From Sulfitobacter sp. BSw21498 (lineage in GTDB: Bacteria > Pseudomonadota > Alphaproteobacteria > Rhodobacterales > Rhodobacteraceae), in contig NZ_CP040753.1 in NCBI RefSeq assembly GCF_006064855.1, forward strand, positions 2,902,501-2,966,500: a stretch of DNA of 64,000 nt. The letters run 5' to 3'. Of the stretch, positions 50,722 to 61,019 are shown piece by piece; the stretch's first letter is position 1, and each line of letters opens with the position of its first letter. The position numbers were made by a program, and so were the translations under genes. The notes under the pieces were generated by a model. The model made no database searches. It was not told the origin of the DNA and saw only the letters and a program-made list of their open reading frames with translations.

Positions 50722-51402
50722 ATGTATCAACCTACTATACTTCAAAAACAGCGTGATGTTCATATGCAAACCAGACCGCACCTATATGTGCGGTCGGACC
50801 TATATCGCCGCTACGGAAAACGCTGCTTTGACCTTTTTTTATGTATGCTGCTGTTCCCGATCGCTTTTGCTATGATCGCGTTCCTGGCGTGCTTAGTCGC
50901 GGGATCTGGGCTTGACCCATTCTTTACGCAGGAACGTGTCGGCAGAAATGGGCGGATCTTTCGCATGTGGAAGCTGCGCACCATGCGGCCTCATGACCCA
51001 GACTTCCTTAGCGATTATTTGGCGAAAAATCCCGCGGCGCAATCTGAATGGCGGCGTAGTCACAAACTGTGCCTTGATCCCAGAGTGACGCAACTGGGGC
51101 GCTTCTTGCGCTGTACATCGCTGGATGAACTTCCTCAAATTTTGAACGTGCTCAGCGGCGATATGAGTCTGGTTGGCCCGCGACCCATGCTGGTGTCTCA
51201 ACAAGTGTTGTATCGTGGAAAAAGCTATTACCGTCTGCGACCGGGGATCAGTGGGAACTGGCAGGTTTCCTCACGAAATAGATCAAAATTTGTGGACCGC
51301 GCTCGTTTTGACGAGCAGTATTTTGCATCACTCTCAATGAAACAAGACTTACGAATACTAAAAGCAACAGCGGGCGTGGTATTTCGCGCAACGGGATGCT
51401 GA
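50722..51402 (+). CDS. undecaprenyl-phosphate sugar transferase, ExoY-like
   Basis: The 226-residue membrane protein has one hydrophobic segment (CFDLFLCMLLFPIAFAMIAF) and the bacterial sugar transferase domain: FFTQERVGRNGRIFRMWKLR, then SLDELPQILNVLSGDMSLVG and GPRPML, RLRPGISGNWQVS. It transfers a sugar phosphate to undecaprenyl phosphate, the first step of polysaccharide unit synthesis. AAGGAG precedes the ATG at 50722. Its stop overlaps the region of the GT2 start. Confidence 0.92.
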   Translation: MYQPTILQKQRDVHMQTRPHLYVRSDLYRRYGKRCFDLFLCMLLFPIAFAMIAFLACLVAGSGLDPFFTQERVGRNGRIFRMWKLRTMRPHDPDFLSDYLAKNPAAQSEWRRSHKLCLDPRVTQLGRFLRCTSLDELPQILNVLSGDMSLVGPRPMLVSQQVLYRGKSYYRLRPGISGNWQVSSRNRSKFVDRARFDEQYFASLSMKQDLRILKATAGVVFRATGC

Positions 51403-51404
51403 CG

Positions 51405-52376
51405 ATGGCGCAGGCCGGCGCAGCGTCTTTGGCGAGCTCTCCGGCCACGCTAACCGTGGTCATAATCAGCTTTAATACGCGCATCATGACGTTGAAGGCG
51501 CTCGAAACGTTGTACCAACATACCCACACAACGCGTTTTGACTGCGTCGTCTTGGATAACGCGTCTTCAGATGGTTCTGCGGATGCAATTGCTTCTGCGT
51601 TTCCGAAGGTACAGCTGATTCGAGCGCCGCAGAACCTTGGCTTTGCGCGTGGCAATAACTTGGCTGCGCTAGATTGCGCATCTGACTACGTGCTTTTGCT
51701 CAACCCCGATACGGAATTGCAGGACGAGGCGATTGATCGCCTCATCGACTTTGCGCGACTTTATCCGAAGGCTGGCATCTGGGGCGGCCGGACTGTTTTT
51801 GCGAACGGCGCGTTGAACATCGCGTCATGCTGGGCACGGCCCACATTGGCAAGCCTGTTCTTCAAGGCGACGGGGTTTAGCGCAGCTTTGACGAAGAACA
51901 GGTTTTTTAACCCTGAAGCTTATGGTGGCTGGGCGCGCGACACCGTGCGGCAGGTGGACATCGTCGTCGGATGCTTCATGCTGATTGAAACTTCGCTTTG
52001 GCACCGGCTGGGCGGGTTCAGCACCAAGTATTTCATGTATGGCGAGGATGCCGATCTGTGTCTGCGCGCGCGGGCCTTCGGGTACCACCCGATGATCACA
52101 CCAAGCGCGCAGATCGTACATCATGTTGGAGCCTCCACATCGCGCACAGAGGCAAAGGCCATTGCAGTCATGACATCGCGCGCATCATTGATCCGCGATC
52201 ACTGGCCCAAATCGCAAAGGGGCGCGGGGATCTTCTTCATGTGGCTTTGGTCTGCGACGCGGTATCTGGCCACGCGGCCCTTAATAGCGTCGAACAGGGC
52301 CGACAGGCGGGCGCGGGCAGCGCATTGGGCGGCGGTTTGGACCGCGCGGAACCTTTGGTTGCAGGGGTATGATTAG
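51405..52376 (+). CDS. glycosyltransferase family 2, rhamnosyltransferase-like
   Basis: The 323-residue enzyme has the GT2 nucleotide fold: TLTVVIISFNT, CVVLDNASSDGS, the DXD-like LLNPDTELQDEA and acceptor-side YFMYGEDADLCLRARAFG, as in WbbL-type rhamnosyltransferases. The ATG at 51405 was preferred over 51396 for ribosome-site spacing (GGGA eight bases before). It continues the ExoY-type gene. Its stop shares bases with the convergent gene end (TTAG). Confidence 0.88.
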   Translation: MAQAGAASLASSPATLTVVIISFNTRIMTLKALETLYQHTHTTRFDCVVLDNASSDGSADAIASAFPKVQLIRAPQNLGFARGNNLAALDCASDYVLLLNPDTELQDEAIDRLIDFARLYPKAGIWGGRTVFANGALNIASCWARPTLASLFFKATGFSAALTKNRFFNPEAYGGWARDTVRQVDIVVGCFMLIETSLWHRLGGFSTKYFMYGEDADLCLRARAFGYHPMITPSAQIVHHVGASTSRTEAKAIAVMTSRASLIRDHWPKSQRGAGIFFMWLWSATRYLATRPLIASNRADRRARAAHWAAVWTARNLWLQGYD

Positions 52377-53329
52377 GCATAGCGCTGTAAAAGGTCCTTC
52401 GCCCACAGCCGTACTGAAAAGCGTTCGACATCATGGGTATGTACCTTTGAAAAACACCCCAAACAGGCGGATGTCACAGAGAAGGTAGATCGGTGCGAAT
52501 AGATGAGATGATCGCAGCGCGACAGCTGCCACATGTCGATCAAAGCATTCTCTGCTTCGCGTTGCTGATCGCAGGTTGTATCTGGCCCGTGCAGGCGATG
52601 GCCCGAAGGGTCCAGTCGTTTCGGGTGGGTCATTACCTTGTCGAATTCGCATGTCAGACGTTGCTCGATCTGCGCGTTGTCCGTGGCGAGAAAGATGGTC
52701 GCATCCGGCTGGCATTGCTTTAGCCGTCGCAACGTCGCCAACACGGGTCGAAGCGGGATTTTACGATCCGTAAACCTGATGTGCACGCCGATGCTGGGCC
52801 TCTTTGTTGTGGGGCGCATCTGCGACAGCGCCCTGCGCACCCGCGCGTTAGGGGTAAAGTAGCGCCCGAGGTAGTCGGCCAGAATTTCACGCTCCCCCCT
52901 GTTGGCAAAGCGAGGGTCACGGCGCAAGTGATGCTGCATGCGTGCCAGCTTGGGCAGGTAGGACCAGTAGACTGCTGTTTCCTGTGGGTGGTCTAGCCGC
53001 TTTAAGTCAACACATAGCCTGCGATACCCCCAGGGGTTTGAATGGGATTGGGGCATATAGGCGTCGATCATATCTTGCGGTTGGCAATGCAGTTTGCCGG
53101 TCCAGATTGCGGGGCATATGTCTGTATGGTCTTCAACGTTTTCACCCGTGATCGGGGATTGAAACAGAAGTGGATAGGCGTTTTCGCCAAGCGGAGCATA
53201 GCAGCCATCGCGCCAGTCGATCACGGGTGTGCGCCCCGATAAGTCAGCGTAAACCAAGCCCGAAACTGCAGACAGTATGCGGTTCCCCAACCCGCCTTTG
53301 CCTTTGATAACCAATGTTTTTGTTGTCAT
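52373..53329 (-). CDS. fucosyltransferase-like protein (NodZ/GT23-like)
   Basis: The 318-residue protein begins VIKGKGGLGNRILSAVSG, a nucleotide-sugar binding start, and contains SIGVHIRFTDRK and IFLATDNAQIEQRL. These resemble alpha-fucosyltransferases of the NodZ/FUT8 type. It is likely soluble and would add a sugar to an exported glycan. The start MTTKTLVIKG was chosen over an upstream in-frame ATG. It is convergent with the GT2 gene, sharing the last bases. Confidence 0.55.
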   Translation of the reverse strand: MTTKTLVIKGKGGLGNRILSAVSGLVYADLSGRTPVIDWRDGCYAPLGENAYPLLFQSPITGENVEDHTDICPAIWTGKLHCQPQDMIDAYMPQSHSNPWGYRRLCVDLKRLDHPQETAVYWSYLPKLARMQHHLRRDPRFANRGEREILADYLGRYFTPNARVRRALSQMRPTTKRPSIGVHIRFTDRKIPLRPVLATLRRLKQCQPDATIFLATDNAQIEQRLTCEFDKVMTHPKRLDPSGHRLHGPDTTCDQQREAENALIDMWQLSRCDHLIYSHRSTFSVTSACLGCFSKVHTHDVERFSVRLWAKDLLQRYA

Positions 53330-53456
53330 CCGTCGATACGCACCCTCCGTATGTCGCTTTGCAGTGAAGATCGGGCCTATCCATTTCGAAATCGTTAAAT
53401 GCCCCGCGGAAAAACCGCTTATTGTGGACAAGATGAATTAAATTTGACTTCACAGC

Positions 53457-53487
53457 TTGACCTTCCATTGACTGGAATCCCTATCTG
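53457..53487 (+). promoter_or_regulatory. CueR-type promoter of copA (19-bp spacer)
   Basis: TTGACC (53457-53462) and TATCTG (53482-53487) are exactly 19 bases apart, the long spacer of MerR-family promoters. The spacer holds the dyad TTCCA-TTGAC-TGGAA, matching the usual CueR operator. It lies 29 bases before the copA start. Confidence 0.75.
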
Positions 53488-53516
53488 AGGGGCAAGACAC
53501 CCTGAGGAGACAGAGA

Positions 53517-55973
53517 ATGGGCGATGTAGTTGCGATCAATTTTGAGATAAGCGGCATGAATTGCGCCTCTTGCGTGGGGCGGGTCGAGGCGGCGCTAGGC
53601 CGTGTCGATGGTGTGCAGGACGCGCGCGTTAACCTTGCCTCTGAAACGGCAGCATTGCAGGTGACATCGGGGTTTGACCCCAAGGCTGTTGTTGCTGCAC
53701 TGGACACCGCGGGGTACCCTGCCACCGTGCAAACACGGCGCTATGCCATCGAAAACATGTCCTGCGCGTCCTGCGTCGGCCGGGTCGAACGCGCCTTGGC
53801 TGCGGTGCCCGGCGTTGTCGACGTCTCTGTCAATCTGGCCCGCGAAGAAGCCGTGGTGCACATTTTGACCGCGGACGCGGACACCGCAATTGTGCAGGCG
53901 GCGCAAGTCGCCGGCTACCCTGCCACCCCCGTCAAAGACGCCTCGATGACGTCACCGCCCGACCGCAAGATGGAAGAAGCCGCGCATCTGAAACGCATGA
54001 CGCTTTTGGCCGCAGCGCTGACCTTGCCGGTGTTTGTGCTGGAAATGGGCGGGCATATGATCCCCGCGTTTCATCATTGGGTGATGACCACACTTGGCCA
54101 GCAGCTCAGCTGGTCGATCCAGTTCGTTCTGACCACCATCGTGCTGGCGTGGCCCGGGCGGCGCTTCTTTGTCACCGGTGTTCCGGCGCTGTTAAAACGC
54201 ACGCCTGACATGAATTCGCTGGTCGTTCTGGGTGCCACAGCGGCTTGGGGCTTTTCGACCGTCGCGTTGTTTGCGCCGCAGGTGCTGCCCGCTGGTGCAC
54301 AGGCTGTCTATTTCGAGGCCGCAGCGATGATTGTCACGTTGATCCTGCTGGGGCGCACGCTTGAAGCACGCGCCAAGGGCCAGACAGGCCAAGCCATTCG
54401 AAAACTGATCGGTCTGCGCCCTAAAACCGCGCGGGTAGAGCGTGACGGGCAGGTGGCCGGGATAGAGATTGACGAGATTGTCGTCGGGGATCTGATCCAT
54501 GTGCGTCCGGGTGAAAAGATTGCGGTGGACGGGACCGTCACCAGCGGCACGTCGTTTGTGGACGAAAGCATGATCACTGGCGAACCTATACCGGTGGAAA
54601 AAGAAGCGGATACAAACGTTGTCGGCGGAACGGTAAACGGCACTGGCGCTTTGGTCTACCGCGCGACCCATGTGGGTGCGGATACGACCTTGTCGCAAAT
54701 CGTTCGCATGGTCGAAGATGCCCAAGGCGCGAAGCTGCCCGTTCAGGATATGGTCAACCGCATCACCATGTGGTTCGTCCCCGCGGTCATGGCGATTGCG
54801 GCAGCGACTTTCCTTATCTGGCTGGCCGTCGGGCCGCAGCCATCGTTGGGGTTCGCGCTGGTGGCCAGTGTTGCCGTGCTGATTATTGCCTGCCCTTGTG
54901 CGATGGGGCTGGCAACGCCGACCTCTATCATGGTCGGCACGGGACGAGGTGCCGAGCTGGGCGTGCTGTTTCGCAAGGGGGATGCGCTGCAGACCTTGGC
55001 AGAGGTGGATACCATCGCGCTCGACAAGACAGGGACGCTGACCGCCGGACGCCCGGAGGTGACCGATCTGGACGTCTTCAACGGTTGGACCCGGTCCGAT
55101 GCCTTGCGTCTTGTCGCCTCTGTCGAGGCCAAGTCAGAGCACCCAATCGCCACAGCGATCATCCGCCATGCCGAGGCAGAGGGGCTGTCGCTGGCGCAGG
55201 TCACATCCTTTACGTCCCAGACGGGCCACGGCGTTCGCGCCGAGGTCGAAGGCCATAGCGTGCTGGTCGGGGCGGACAGGTTTATGACCCTCGAAGGGGT
55301 CTCTCTTGCGGCAGCAGAGGGGCGGTCGGCGGCATGGGGTGCCGACGGCAAGACGCCGCTGTTCGCCGCTGTTGACGGGGAACTGGTTGCGATGATCGGT
55401 GTTGCCGACCCGATCAAAGAGACAACACCCAAAGCGCTCAAGGCGTTGCACGACGCGGGGCTGAAAATCGCCATGATCACCGGTGACAACAAGGCAACGG
55501 CACAGGCAATCGCGCGCACATTGGGGATCGACACTGTGGTCGCCGAAGTCCTGCCCGAAGGCAAAGTCGCAGCGCTTCAGAAGCTGCAAGAGGCAGGGCA
55601 CAAGGTCGCCTTTGTCGGGGATGGCATCAATGACGCGCCCGCGCTGGCCGGTGTCGACGTGGGCATTGCCATTGGCACCGGCACCGATGTCGCGATTGAA
55701 GCAGCCGACGTGGTGTTGATGTCGGGCGATCTGCAAGGTGTGGTCAACGCGCTGCACATCAGCCAGCACACAATGCGCAATATCCGTCAGAACCTGTTCT
55801 GGGCCTTTGGATATAACGTGCTGCTGATCCCTGTCGCTGCAGGCATTCTGTATCCGCTGTTCGGTGTGCTGTTGTCGCCGGTGCTTGCCGCTGCTGCGAT
55901 GGCACTCTCAAGCGTGTTTGTCCTGTTTAACGCGCTGCGCCTGCGGTGGGTCGCCGCGGCTGCAACGGCCTAA
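53517..55973 (+). CDS. copA: copper-exporting P-type ATPase
   Basis: The 818-residue P1B-ATPase has two N-terminal heavy-metal domains, each with a CxxC ([10 protein letters not shown] near residue 15, [10 protein letters not shown] near residue 83). Membrane helix 6 carries [15 protein letters not shown]. The phosphorylation site is [10 protein letters not shown], with TGES-like TGEPIPVEK, and the hinge [10 protein letters not shown]. The sequence type and the CueR-like gene just downstream indicate Cu(I) export. The final residues overlap the regulator leader. Confidence 0.95.
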   Translation: MGDVVAINFEISGMNCASCVGRVEAALGRVDGVQDARVNLASETAALQVTSGFDPKAVVAALDTAGYPATVQTRRYAIENMSCASCVGRVERALAAVPGVVDVSVNLAREEAVVHILTADADTAIVQAAQVAGYPATPVKDASMTSPPDRKMEEAAHLKRMTLLAAALTLPVFVLEMGGHMIPAFHHWVMTTLGQQLSWSIQFVLTTIVLAWPGRRFFVTGVPALLKRTPDMNSLVVLGATAAWGFSTVALFAPQVLPAGAQAVYFEAAAMIVTLILLGRTLEARAKGQTGQAIRKLIGLRPKTARVERDGQVAGIEIDEIVVGDLIHVRPGEKIAVDGTVTSGTSFVDESMITGEPIPVEKEADTNVVGGTVNGTGALVYRATHVGADTTLSQIVRMVEDAQGAKLPVQDMVNRITMWFVPAVMAIAAATFLIWLAVGPQPSLGFALVASVAVLIIACPCAMGLATPTSIMVGTGRGAELGVLFRKGDALQTLAEVDTIALDKTGTLTAGRPEVTDLDVFNGWTRSDALRLVASVEAKSEHPIATAIIRHAEAEGLSLAQVTSFTSQTGHGVRAEVEGHSVLVGADRFMTLEGVSLAAAEGRSAAWGADGKTPLFAAVDGELVAMIGVADPIKETTPKALKALHDAGLKIAMITGDNKATAQAIARTLGIDTVVAEVLPEGKVAALQKLQEAGHKVAFVGDGINDAPALAGVDVGIAIGTGTDVAIEAADVVLMSGDLQGVVNALHISQHTMRNIRQNLFWAFGYNVLLIPVAAGILYPLFGVLLSPVLAAAAMALSSVFVLFNALRLRWVAAAATA

Positions 55974-55993
55974 TGAAAGCAAAGGAAATGTCT

Positions 55994-56380
55994 ATGAACA
56001 TCGGTGACGTGTCGAAACGCGCGGGCCTGCCTGCCAAGACCATTCGCTATTACGAAGACATCGGGCTGATCACGCCAGCGCGGGACACCAACGGCTATCG
56101 CAGCTTTTGTGACAGTGACGTGCATAAGCTGACCTTTCTGGCGCGCGCACGCACCTTGGGGTTTACGATAGAAAACTGTCGCGACCTGCTGGCGCTTTGG
56201 GACAATCAGGACCGCGCGAGCGCGGATGTCCGTGCCATCGCACAGCAACATCTGGCGCAGATCGAAAGCAAGATCGCGGACTTGCAGGATATTCGTCATA
56301 CGTTGACGCATCTGGTGCATGAATGCGCCGGCGACGATCGCCCCGATTGCCCGATCTTGCAGCGGCTCGAAGAGCTTTAG
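55994..56380 (+). CDS. cueR: MerR-family copper regulator, CueR-like
   Basis: The 128-residue protein has the MerR HTH (MNIGDVSKRAGLPAKTIRYYE), a dimerisation helix and the metal-binding loop HECAGDDRPDCPIL, with Cys spacing and flanks like CueR Cys112/Cys120. The ATG at 55994 was chosen because AAAGGAA lies at proper spacing and the HTH begins directly. It sits 20 bases after copA and probably twists the 19-bp-spacer promoter upstream. Confidence 0.93.
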   Translation: MNIGDVSKRAGLPAKTIRYYEDIGLITPARDTNGYRSFCDSDVHKLTFLARARTLGFTIENCRDLLALWDNQDRASADVRAIAQQHLAQIESKIADLQDIRHTLTHLVHECAGDDRPDCPILQRLEEL

Positions 56381-56389
56381 CCAAAGCCT

Positions 56390-57142
56390 CTAGCGGCGCA
56401 GCAGGTAGATATCCATGATCCACCCATGCGCCGCGCGGGCCTCTGCGCGTGTCGCTATGATCCGGTCGCGGACCTGATCCAGCGGCCCCGCGATGCGCCG
56501 CTCATTGGGCATCCCGGCATAAGCGGTCCACCAGATGTGGAAACCGCCGTCCTGTGGCAGCACCTCGAACGCGCAGGTCCCGTCAAGCATGACGGCGATG
56601 GTATCGACGCCCTCGGGCCAGCCGTGATCGCGCAGCTGCCGTCCGGTGGTGATCATGACGGGGTTGCCGATGGTGTTCAGCGCGATCGCATGGCCCGCCG
56701 TCAATACCTGCAGCGATGTGATGCCGGGCACAACATCGACGCTAAGCGGCACCACCTTTTGCAGACGCTCTGCAATGCGCAGCGTGCTGTCATACAACGA
56801 CGGATCGCCCCACACCAGAAAACCCACGCGCCCGCCTTGGGGCAGTGCGCGCTGCATTTCGGCCAGCCAGACCTGCGCAATGGCATCGTGCCAATCGTGC
56901 ACGCCGGCCTGATAGTCGGGGTTGTCCGCGTCGCGTTTTGGCAGCGTGAATTCATGAATATCCGGCCCGCCCGCGTGCAGCACCTGCGCGCAAATCTCGT
57001 GGCGTAGACCGGCCAGATCATCCTTGCCCGCGCCCTTGGACGGGATCAAGATCACGTCACAGGCATTCAGCGCGTCGATGGCCTGCAAGGTAAGGTGTTT
57101 GGGGTTGCCGGACCCGATGCCGATCAGTGAAAGCGTAAACAT
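56390..57142 (-). CDS. cobF: precorrin-6A synthase (deacetylating)
   Basis: The 250-residue SAM-dependent enzyme starts LSLIGIGSGNPKHLTLQAI, has the tetrapyrrole methylase GxGxGxP-like loop, and continues with GFLVWGDPSLYDSTLRI and VVPGITSLQVL. It removes the acetyl group and methylates C1 in aerobic cobalamin synthesis. It follows the CbiM-like gene by 58 bases and ends close to cueR in convergent orientation. A cobalamin riboswitch stands ahead of this pair. Confidence 0.93.
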   Translation of the reverse strand: MFTLSLIGIGSGNPKHLTLQAIDALNACDVILIPSKGAGKDDLAGLRHEICAQVLHAGGPDIHEFTLPKRDADNPDYQAGVHDWHDAIAQVWLAEMQRALPQGGRVGFLVWGDPSLYDSTLRIAERLQKVVPLSVDVVPGITSLQVLTAGHAIALNTIGNPVMITTGRQLRDHGWPEGVDTIAVMLDGTCAFEVLPQDGGFHIWWTAYAGMPNERRIAGPLDQVRDRIIATRAEARAAHGWIMDIYLLRR

Positions 57143-57200
57143 CTTATGGCTCCGGAAGTGTGACGCGACCCGAAGGGAAGGGGCCGCGTCTGGTCTTGGG

Positions 57201-57884
57201 TTATTCAGCGGCGGATTGGGTCAGACGCTTGGTGAACACTGCGCTGCCTGCAACATCACGCAGGGTCTTGGCTGCGGCGAGCACGGCCAGATCGACCAGC
57301 GGCTCGATCAGGATGACCATCATATAAGCCCCGCCAAAGCTGACGACAGCGGCGATGTTGCTCGCGGCAAAACCCTGACCATAGATCGCCCAGAACGCAA
57401 CCCAGCCCACAACGCCCGCCTGAAACGCTGTCGACAGCTTCAGCGCTTGGACATAGGTCAGGTCAACATAGGCGGTGTTGGGCGCGATGATCCGTTTGGC
57501 CAGCGCCGATACCATGAACAGCGGCACCAGCAGCGTGGTGACGTTCATTGTGTATTGCGGCAGATCGATGGGGGCAAAGAACATGCCCTGCGCCAGCAGA
57601 CCTAGCGCCAGACCGGCAGCAGCAGGGGCCACGCCGAACAGCAAAAACAGGGTCGATCCAAGGATCAGGTGCACTTCGCTCACGCCCACGGGGAAATGCG
57701 GGAAGAGTTGAAAAAAGACAAAGGTCAACGCGGTGGCAACGATGGCCCCGCCGGCAAAAGGCACGACGCCTTTTTCACGGACAGAGTCCATCGCGGTTTT
57801 CGCGGTATACGCCGCAGCACCGGCAGCGGTGCCATAGGACAGGACCAGCTTTGCGCCGGTCACGACTTCGGGTTCGATATGCAT
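57201..57884 (-). CDS. CbiM-like cobalt transporter permease
   Basis: The 227-residue membrane protein has about six hydrophobic segments and the CbiM features: MHIEPEVVTGAKLVLSY at the N-terminus, where the N-terminal Met-His motif binds metal, and FPVGVSEVHLILGSTLFLLFG. It is predicted as substrate-binding permease of an energy-coupling-factor cobalt transporter. The ATG at 57884 was chosen because the mature N-terminus begins with Met-His. No ATPase or CbiQ gene is adjacent in the window. A cobalamin riboswitch lies directly upstream. Confidence 0.87.
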   Translation of the reverse strand: MHIEPEVVTGAKLVLSYGTAAGAAAYTAKTAMDSVREKGVVPFAGGAIVATALTFVFFQLFPHFPVGVSEVHLILGSTLFLLFGVAPAAAGLALGLLAQGMFFAPIDLPQYTMNVTTLLVPLFMVSALAKRIIAPNTAYVDLTYVQALKLSTAFQAGVVGWVAFWAIYGQGFAASNIAAVVSFGGAYMMVILIEPLVDLAVLAAAKTLRDVAGSAVFTKRLTQSAAE

Positions 57885-57967
57885 GTTCAGGTCTCCTTGC
57901 CGTCTTCCCCGACGGCATGATGTGAAAGCCGCCCCGAAAGGCAGCCAGTTGGATCGGGGATCATCCC

Positions 57968-58165
57968 CTTGACGGCAGGTCTCCTGACTTTGTGCGTCCA
58001 TGCGCGCCGCGCCTTCCCAGGCTGATTGGCCCAGTGGCAATGCGGGTTGCTCTTCACTTACAGGTGCGGGGGCAGTTCCGGATTAGGCACCTTTGCGTTG
58101 GCACCGCACCGTATTCCCTTTTCACCCCGTTTGCCCAAAAGCGCACGGGGAACCGTCCAGATTAG
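57968..58165 (-). promoter_or_regulatory. cobalamin riboswitch
   Basis: On the minus strand the element contains the conserved ends of the class: GGTGCCTAATCCGGAACTGC-type core pieces, the GCCACTGG segment and the closing AGTCAGGAGACCTGCC next to 57971-57986. A B12-binding loop-helix pattern is plausible from these conserved pieces. It lies between cobA (58199 stop) and the CbiM-like gene, so it regulates that gene and cobF, not the upstream cob genes. Confidence 0.87.
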
Positions 58166-58198
58166 GTGGTCATTTTCAGGCCGGTTTTGTCAAGCGGT

Positions 58199-58915
58199 CT
58201 ATTCGCTCAGCGGTCCGTATAGGATGAGAGCAGGCGCTGACGTTGCGGGATCCAGCGGCAGATTGGCAAGGCTTTCAACAGTGTGCCGGCTCAGCTTTTG
58301 ATCGGGGGTCGATACCGCCTCGGCCAGCAGGGCAGGGGTCGATCCGGGCAGACCAGCCTCGATCAACCGCGCGGCGAAACCGGCAAAGGTGCGGCGGCCC
58401 ATATAGACGACCGTGGTTGCTGTGGGGTCGGCCAGCGCCGCCATGTTCAGATCGTCCGGCAAAGCCCCCGATTCCCCGTGGCCGGTGATGAACTGCACCC
58501 GCCGCGCGGTCAGCCGCCGTGTCAGCGGGATCATCGCCGCCGCCGCCGCAGAAGACGCCGCCGTCACACCGGGGATGATTTCAAAGCTGACACCGGCCTC
58601 TTTCAGCGCGGTGAGCTCTTCCTCAAGCCGTCCAAACACGCCCGCGTCGCCGCTTTTGAGCCGCACAACCCGCGCGCCGGTCAGCGCATGTTCGACCAGC
58701 AGGCGGCTGACATGATCCTGTTTCGGCGACTGGCGGCCCGCGCGTTTGCCAACCCCGATCAAATCCGCCTCGACCGAGACATGTTCAAGGATCGGACCCG
58801 CCGACAGATCGTCGAACAGCACGACTTCGGCCTCTTGCAACCGCTTCACCGCCTTGACGGTCAGCAGCTCGGGGTCACCGGGACCAGAGGAAACGAAAGA
58901 CACAAAACCCGTCAT
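58199..58915 (-). CDS. cobA: uroporphyrinogen-III C-methyltransferase
   Basis: The 238-residue SUMT makes precorrin-2 from uroporphyrinogen III with two SAM. It starts VSFVSSGPGDPELLTVKAV and carries VRLKSGDAGVFGRLEEE and IPGVTAASSAAA, the methylase signatures. It is the entry step of the cobalamin and siroheme branch. Its start overlaps cobB by four bases (ATGA). Confidence 0.94.
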   Translation of the reverse strand: MTGFVSFVSSGPGDPELLTVKAVKRLQEAEVVLFDDLSAGPILEHVSVEADLIGVGKRAGRQSPKQDHVSRLLVEHALTGARVVRLKSGDAGVFGRLEEELTALKEAGVSFEIIPGVTAASSAAAAAMIPLTRRLTARRVQFITGHGESGALPDDLNMAALADPTATTVVYMGRRTFAGFAARLIEAGLPGSTPALLAEAVSTPDQKLSRHTVESLANLPLDPATSAPALILYGPLSE

Positions 58916-60237
58916 GATGCCCCCGCGATCAGGTGAAAGAACGTACCCGTGGCATGGCCGCGCCGCGATCCGGTTTCAGGCACTTCGGCACCATTGGCAT
59001 CGACCACTCGCGCCAGCGGTGTATCGGGCTGCGACAGGATGGTGGAATAGTGGAACTCATGACCGCGCAACCGTGCACCTGCGTCATATCCGGGGCCGGG
59101 TTCGTTCAGGGTGGCCAGCCGGTAGCCCAAATGCATCTTGCGTTTTTCATAGCTGGTTTCCAGGCCCAGAAGCCCTGCCATTTGATGCCGCACGCCTTCC
59201 TTGTCGACCAATCCGGCCCCCATCGCCATATACCCCCCGCATTCCCCATGCACGGGACGCGTCGTGGCAAACTGTTGCAAGCCGTCGCGGAACTGCGCGG
59301 CAGCGGCAAGACGACCCGCGTGCAATTCAGGGTAGCCGCCGGGCAGCCAGCAGATGTCGGCGCTGTCATCAGGCGCTTCGTCAGCCAGCGGCGAGAACGG
59401 CAGAACCTGCGCGCCCGCAGCCTTCCAGTGATCCAGAAGATGCGGATAGATAAACGAGAACGCGGCATCCCGGGCCAAGGCGATCCGTTGACCGGGGGGC
59501 GGGGGCAACACGTCTGGCCCGTCGGGAATACTGCGCCCCTCGGCGACAGAAACGATCAGATCAAGGTCGATATGCTCGGCAATAAAATCGCCCGCGGCAT
59601 CGAGCAGCTTCATCAGCTCTGGCTGTTCTTCGGCCTGCACGAGGCCGAGGTGGCGTTCCGGCAGCGCGACCGATCCCTGACGGGGCAGCGCGCCCAGAAC
59701 AGGGATGCCGACCTGCTCCATCCCCAAGCGCAGCAGCGCCTCGTGGCGGGGGCTGGCGACCTTGTTCAGCACCACACCCGCGACATGCACATCAGGCCGC
59801 ATCGTCTTGAACCCAAGCGCGGTGGCCGCAGCCGATTGCGCCTGACCCGATACATCCAGCAGCAAGACCACCGGCCATCCCGTCATGGCAGAGATATCCG
59901 CGCTCGCCCCGTTAGAGGTCTCCCCCGGTTGCGCCACACCATCGAACAGCCCCATCGACCCTTCGATCAACGCCAGATCTCCGCCATGCGCGGTGCCGAT
60001 CAGGTTGCACAGCACGCCCGAGCCCATGGCCCAGCTGTCGATATTATACGACGACCGCCCGCACGCCGCACGGTGGAAGCCGGGGTCGATATAATCCGGC
60101 CCGCTTTTGAACGGGCGCACGTCAACACCGCGACGGCTGAGCGCATTTAGCAGGCCCAGCATCAACGTGGTCTTGCCCGTGCCCGACGCCGGAGCCGAAA
60201 TCATCAGGCCCTTTGGCAGTTGCGTTGTCTCTATCAT
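58912..60237 (-). CDS. cobB: cobyrinic acid a,c-diamide synthase
   Basis: The 441-residue amidotransferase has an N-terminal ATP/synthase domain ([19 protein letters not shown]) and a C-terminal glutaminase domain with catalytic Cys in [16 protein letters not shown]. It amidates the a and c side chains of hydrogenobyrinic acid in the aerobic route. It is coupled to cobM and cobA by ATGA overlaps. The large plus-strand frame opposite it is a shadow. Confidence 0.94.
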   Translation of the reverse strand: MIETTQLPKGLMISAPASGTGKTTLMLGLLNALSRRGVDVRPFKSGPDYIDPGFHRAACGRSSYNIDSWAMGSGVLCNLIGTAHGGDLALIEGSMGLFDGVAQPGETSNGASADISAMTGWPVVLLLDVSGQAQSAAATALGFKTMRPDVHVAGVVLNKVASPRHEALLRLGMEQVGIPVLGALPRQGSVALPERHLGLVQAEEQPELMKLLDAAGDFIAEHIDLDLIVSVAEGRSIPDGPDVLPPPPGQRIALARDAAFSFIYPHLLDHWKAAGAQVLPFSPLADEAPDDSADICWLPGGYPELHAGRLAAAAQFRDGLQQFATTRPVHGECGGYMAMGAGLVDKEGVRHQMAGLLGLETSYEKRKMHLGYRLATLNEPGPGYDAGARLRGHEFHYSTILSQPDTPLARVVDANGAEVPETGSRRGHATGTFFHLIAGAS

Positions 60238-61019
60238 TCTGTGCCCTCGGGAAAGCGTGGCTCTGTGCCCACGGGGCGGAAACGGCGGTCATAATCGCCG
60301 GCATACAGACAGCTTTCGCGGAACTCCTCTGCCGTCAAGGCGCGGCCCACAAGGATCAGCGCCGTGCGCCCGCGTTCGCCGTCGGTGGCGTCGATCACGG
60401 TGCCCAAAGTTGCCCGCACCACCTTTTGGTCTGGCCAGCTTGCGCGCCAGACGATGGCGACAGGGCAGTCCTCTCCGTAGTGGGGGGACAGCCGCGCGAC
60501 CACATCGTCCAGCACATGTACCGACAGGTGGATCGCCAGCGTCGCGCCCGTGGCTGCGAAATTCTCAAGCGTTTCGCCTTCGGGCATGGCCGACGCCCGC
60601 CCCGAGGTGCGCGTCAACACCAGTGATTGTGCGACACCGGGCAGCGTCAATTCAGTGCCCAACGCGGCGGCAGCAGCGGCAAAGGCAGGCACGCCGGGGG
60701 TGATGTCGTAATTGATATCCAAGTCGCGCAACCGGCGCAGCTGTTCGCCCATGGCAGACCACACCGACAGATCGCCCGAATGCAACCGCGCAACGTCGTG
60801 ACCGGCATCATCGGCGGTTTTGATCTCTGCCATGATATCATCCAACGACAGCGACGCCGTGTTCACAATTTTCGCGTCGGCTGGGCAGTACGCCAACAGT
60901 TCTGACGGGACCAGTGATCCGGCATAAAGGCAGACAGGACAGGCCGCGATCAGGTCGCGCCCCCGCAGGGTCAGCAGATCAGGGGCACCAGGGCCCGCGC
61001 CGATAAAGTGAACAGTCAT
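60234..61019 (-). CDS. cobM: precorrin-4 C11-methyltransferase
   Basis: The 261-residue methylase starts [18 protein letters not shown] and has [18 protein letters not shown], the CobM/CbiF signatures. It methylates C11 of precorrin-4. The start at 61019 overlaps the cobE stop in ATGA fashion, and its stop overlaps cobB. The upstream in-frame extension has no methylase character. Confidence 0.94.
   Translation of the reverse strand: MTVHFIGAGPGAPDLLTLRGRDLIAACPVCLYAGSLVPSELLAYCPADAKIVNTASLSLDDIMAEIKTADDAGHDVARLHSGDLSVWSAMGEQLRRLRDLDINYDITPGVPAFAAAAAALGTELTLPGVAQSLVLTRTSGRASAMPEGETLENFAATGATLAIHLSVHVLDDVVARLSPHYGEDCPVAIVWRASWPDQKVVRATLGTVIDATDGERGRTALILVGRALTAEEFRESCLYAGDYDRRFRPVGTEPRFPEGTE

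Noticed and set aside
58933..60150. A 405-codon plus-strand frame opposite cobB
   Set aside because: Shadow frame of cobB; no start signal or family features.
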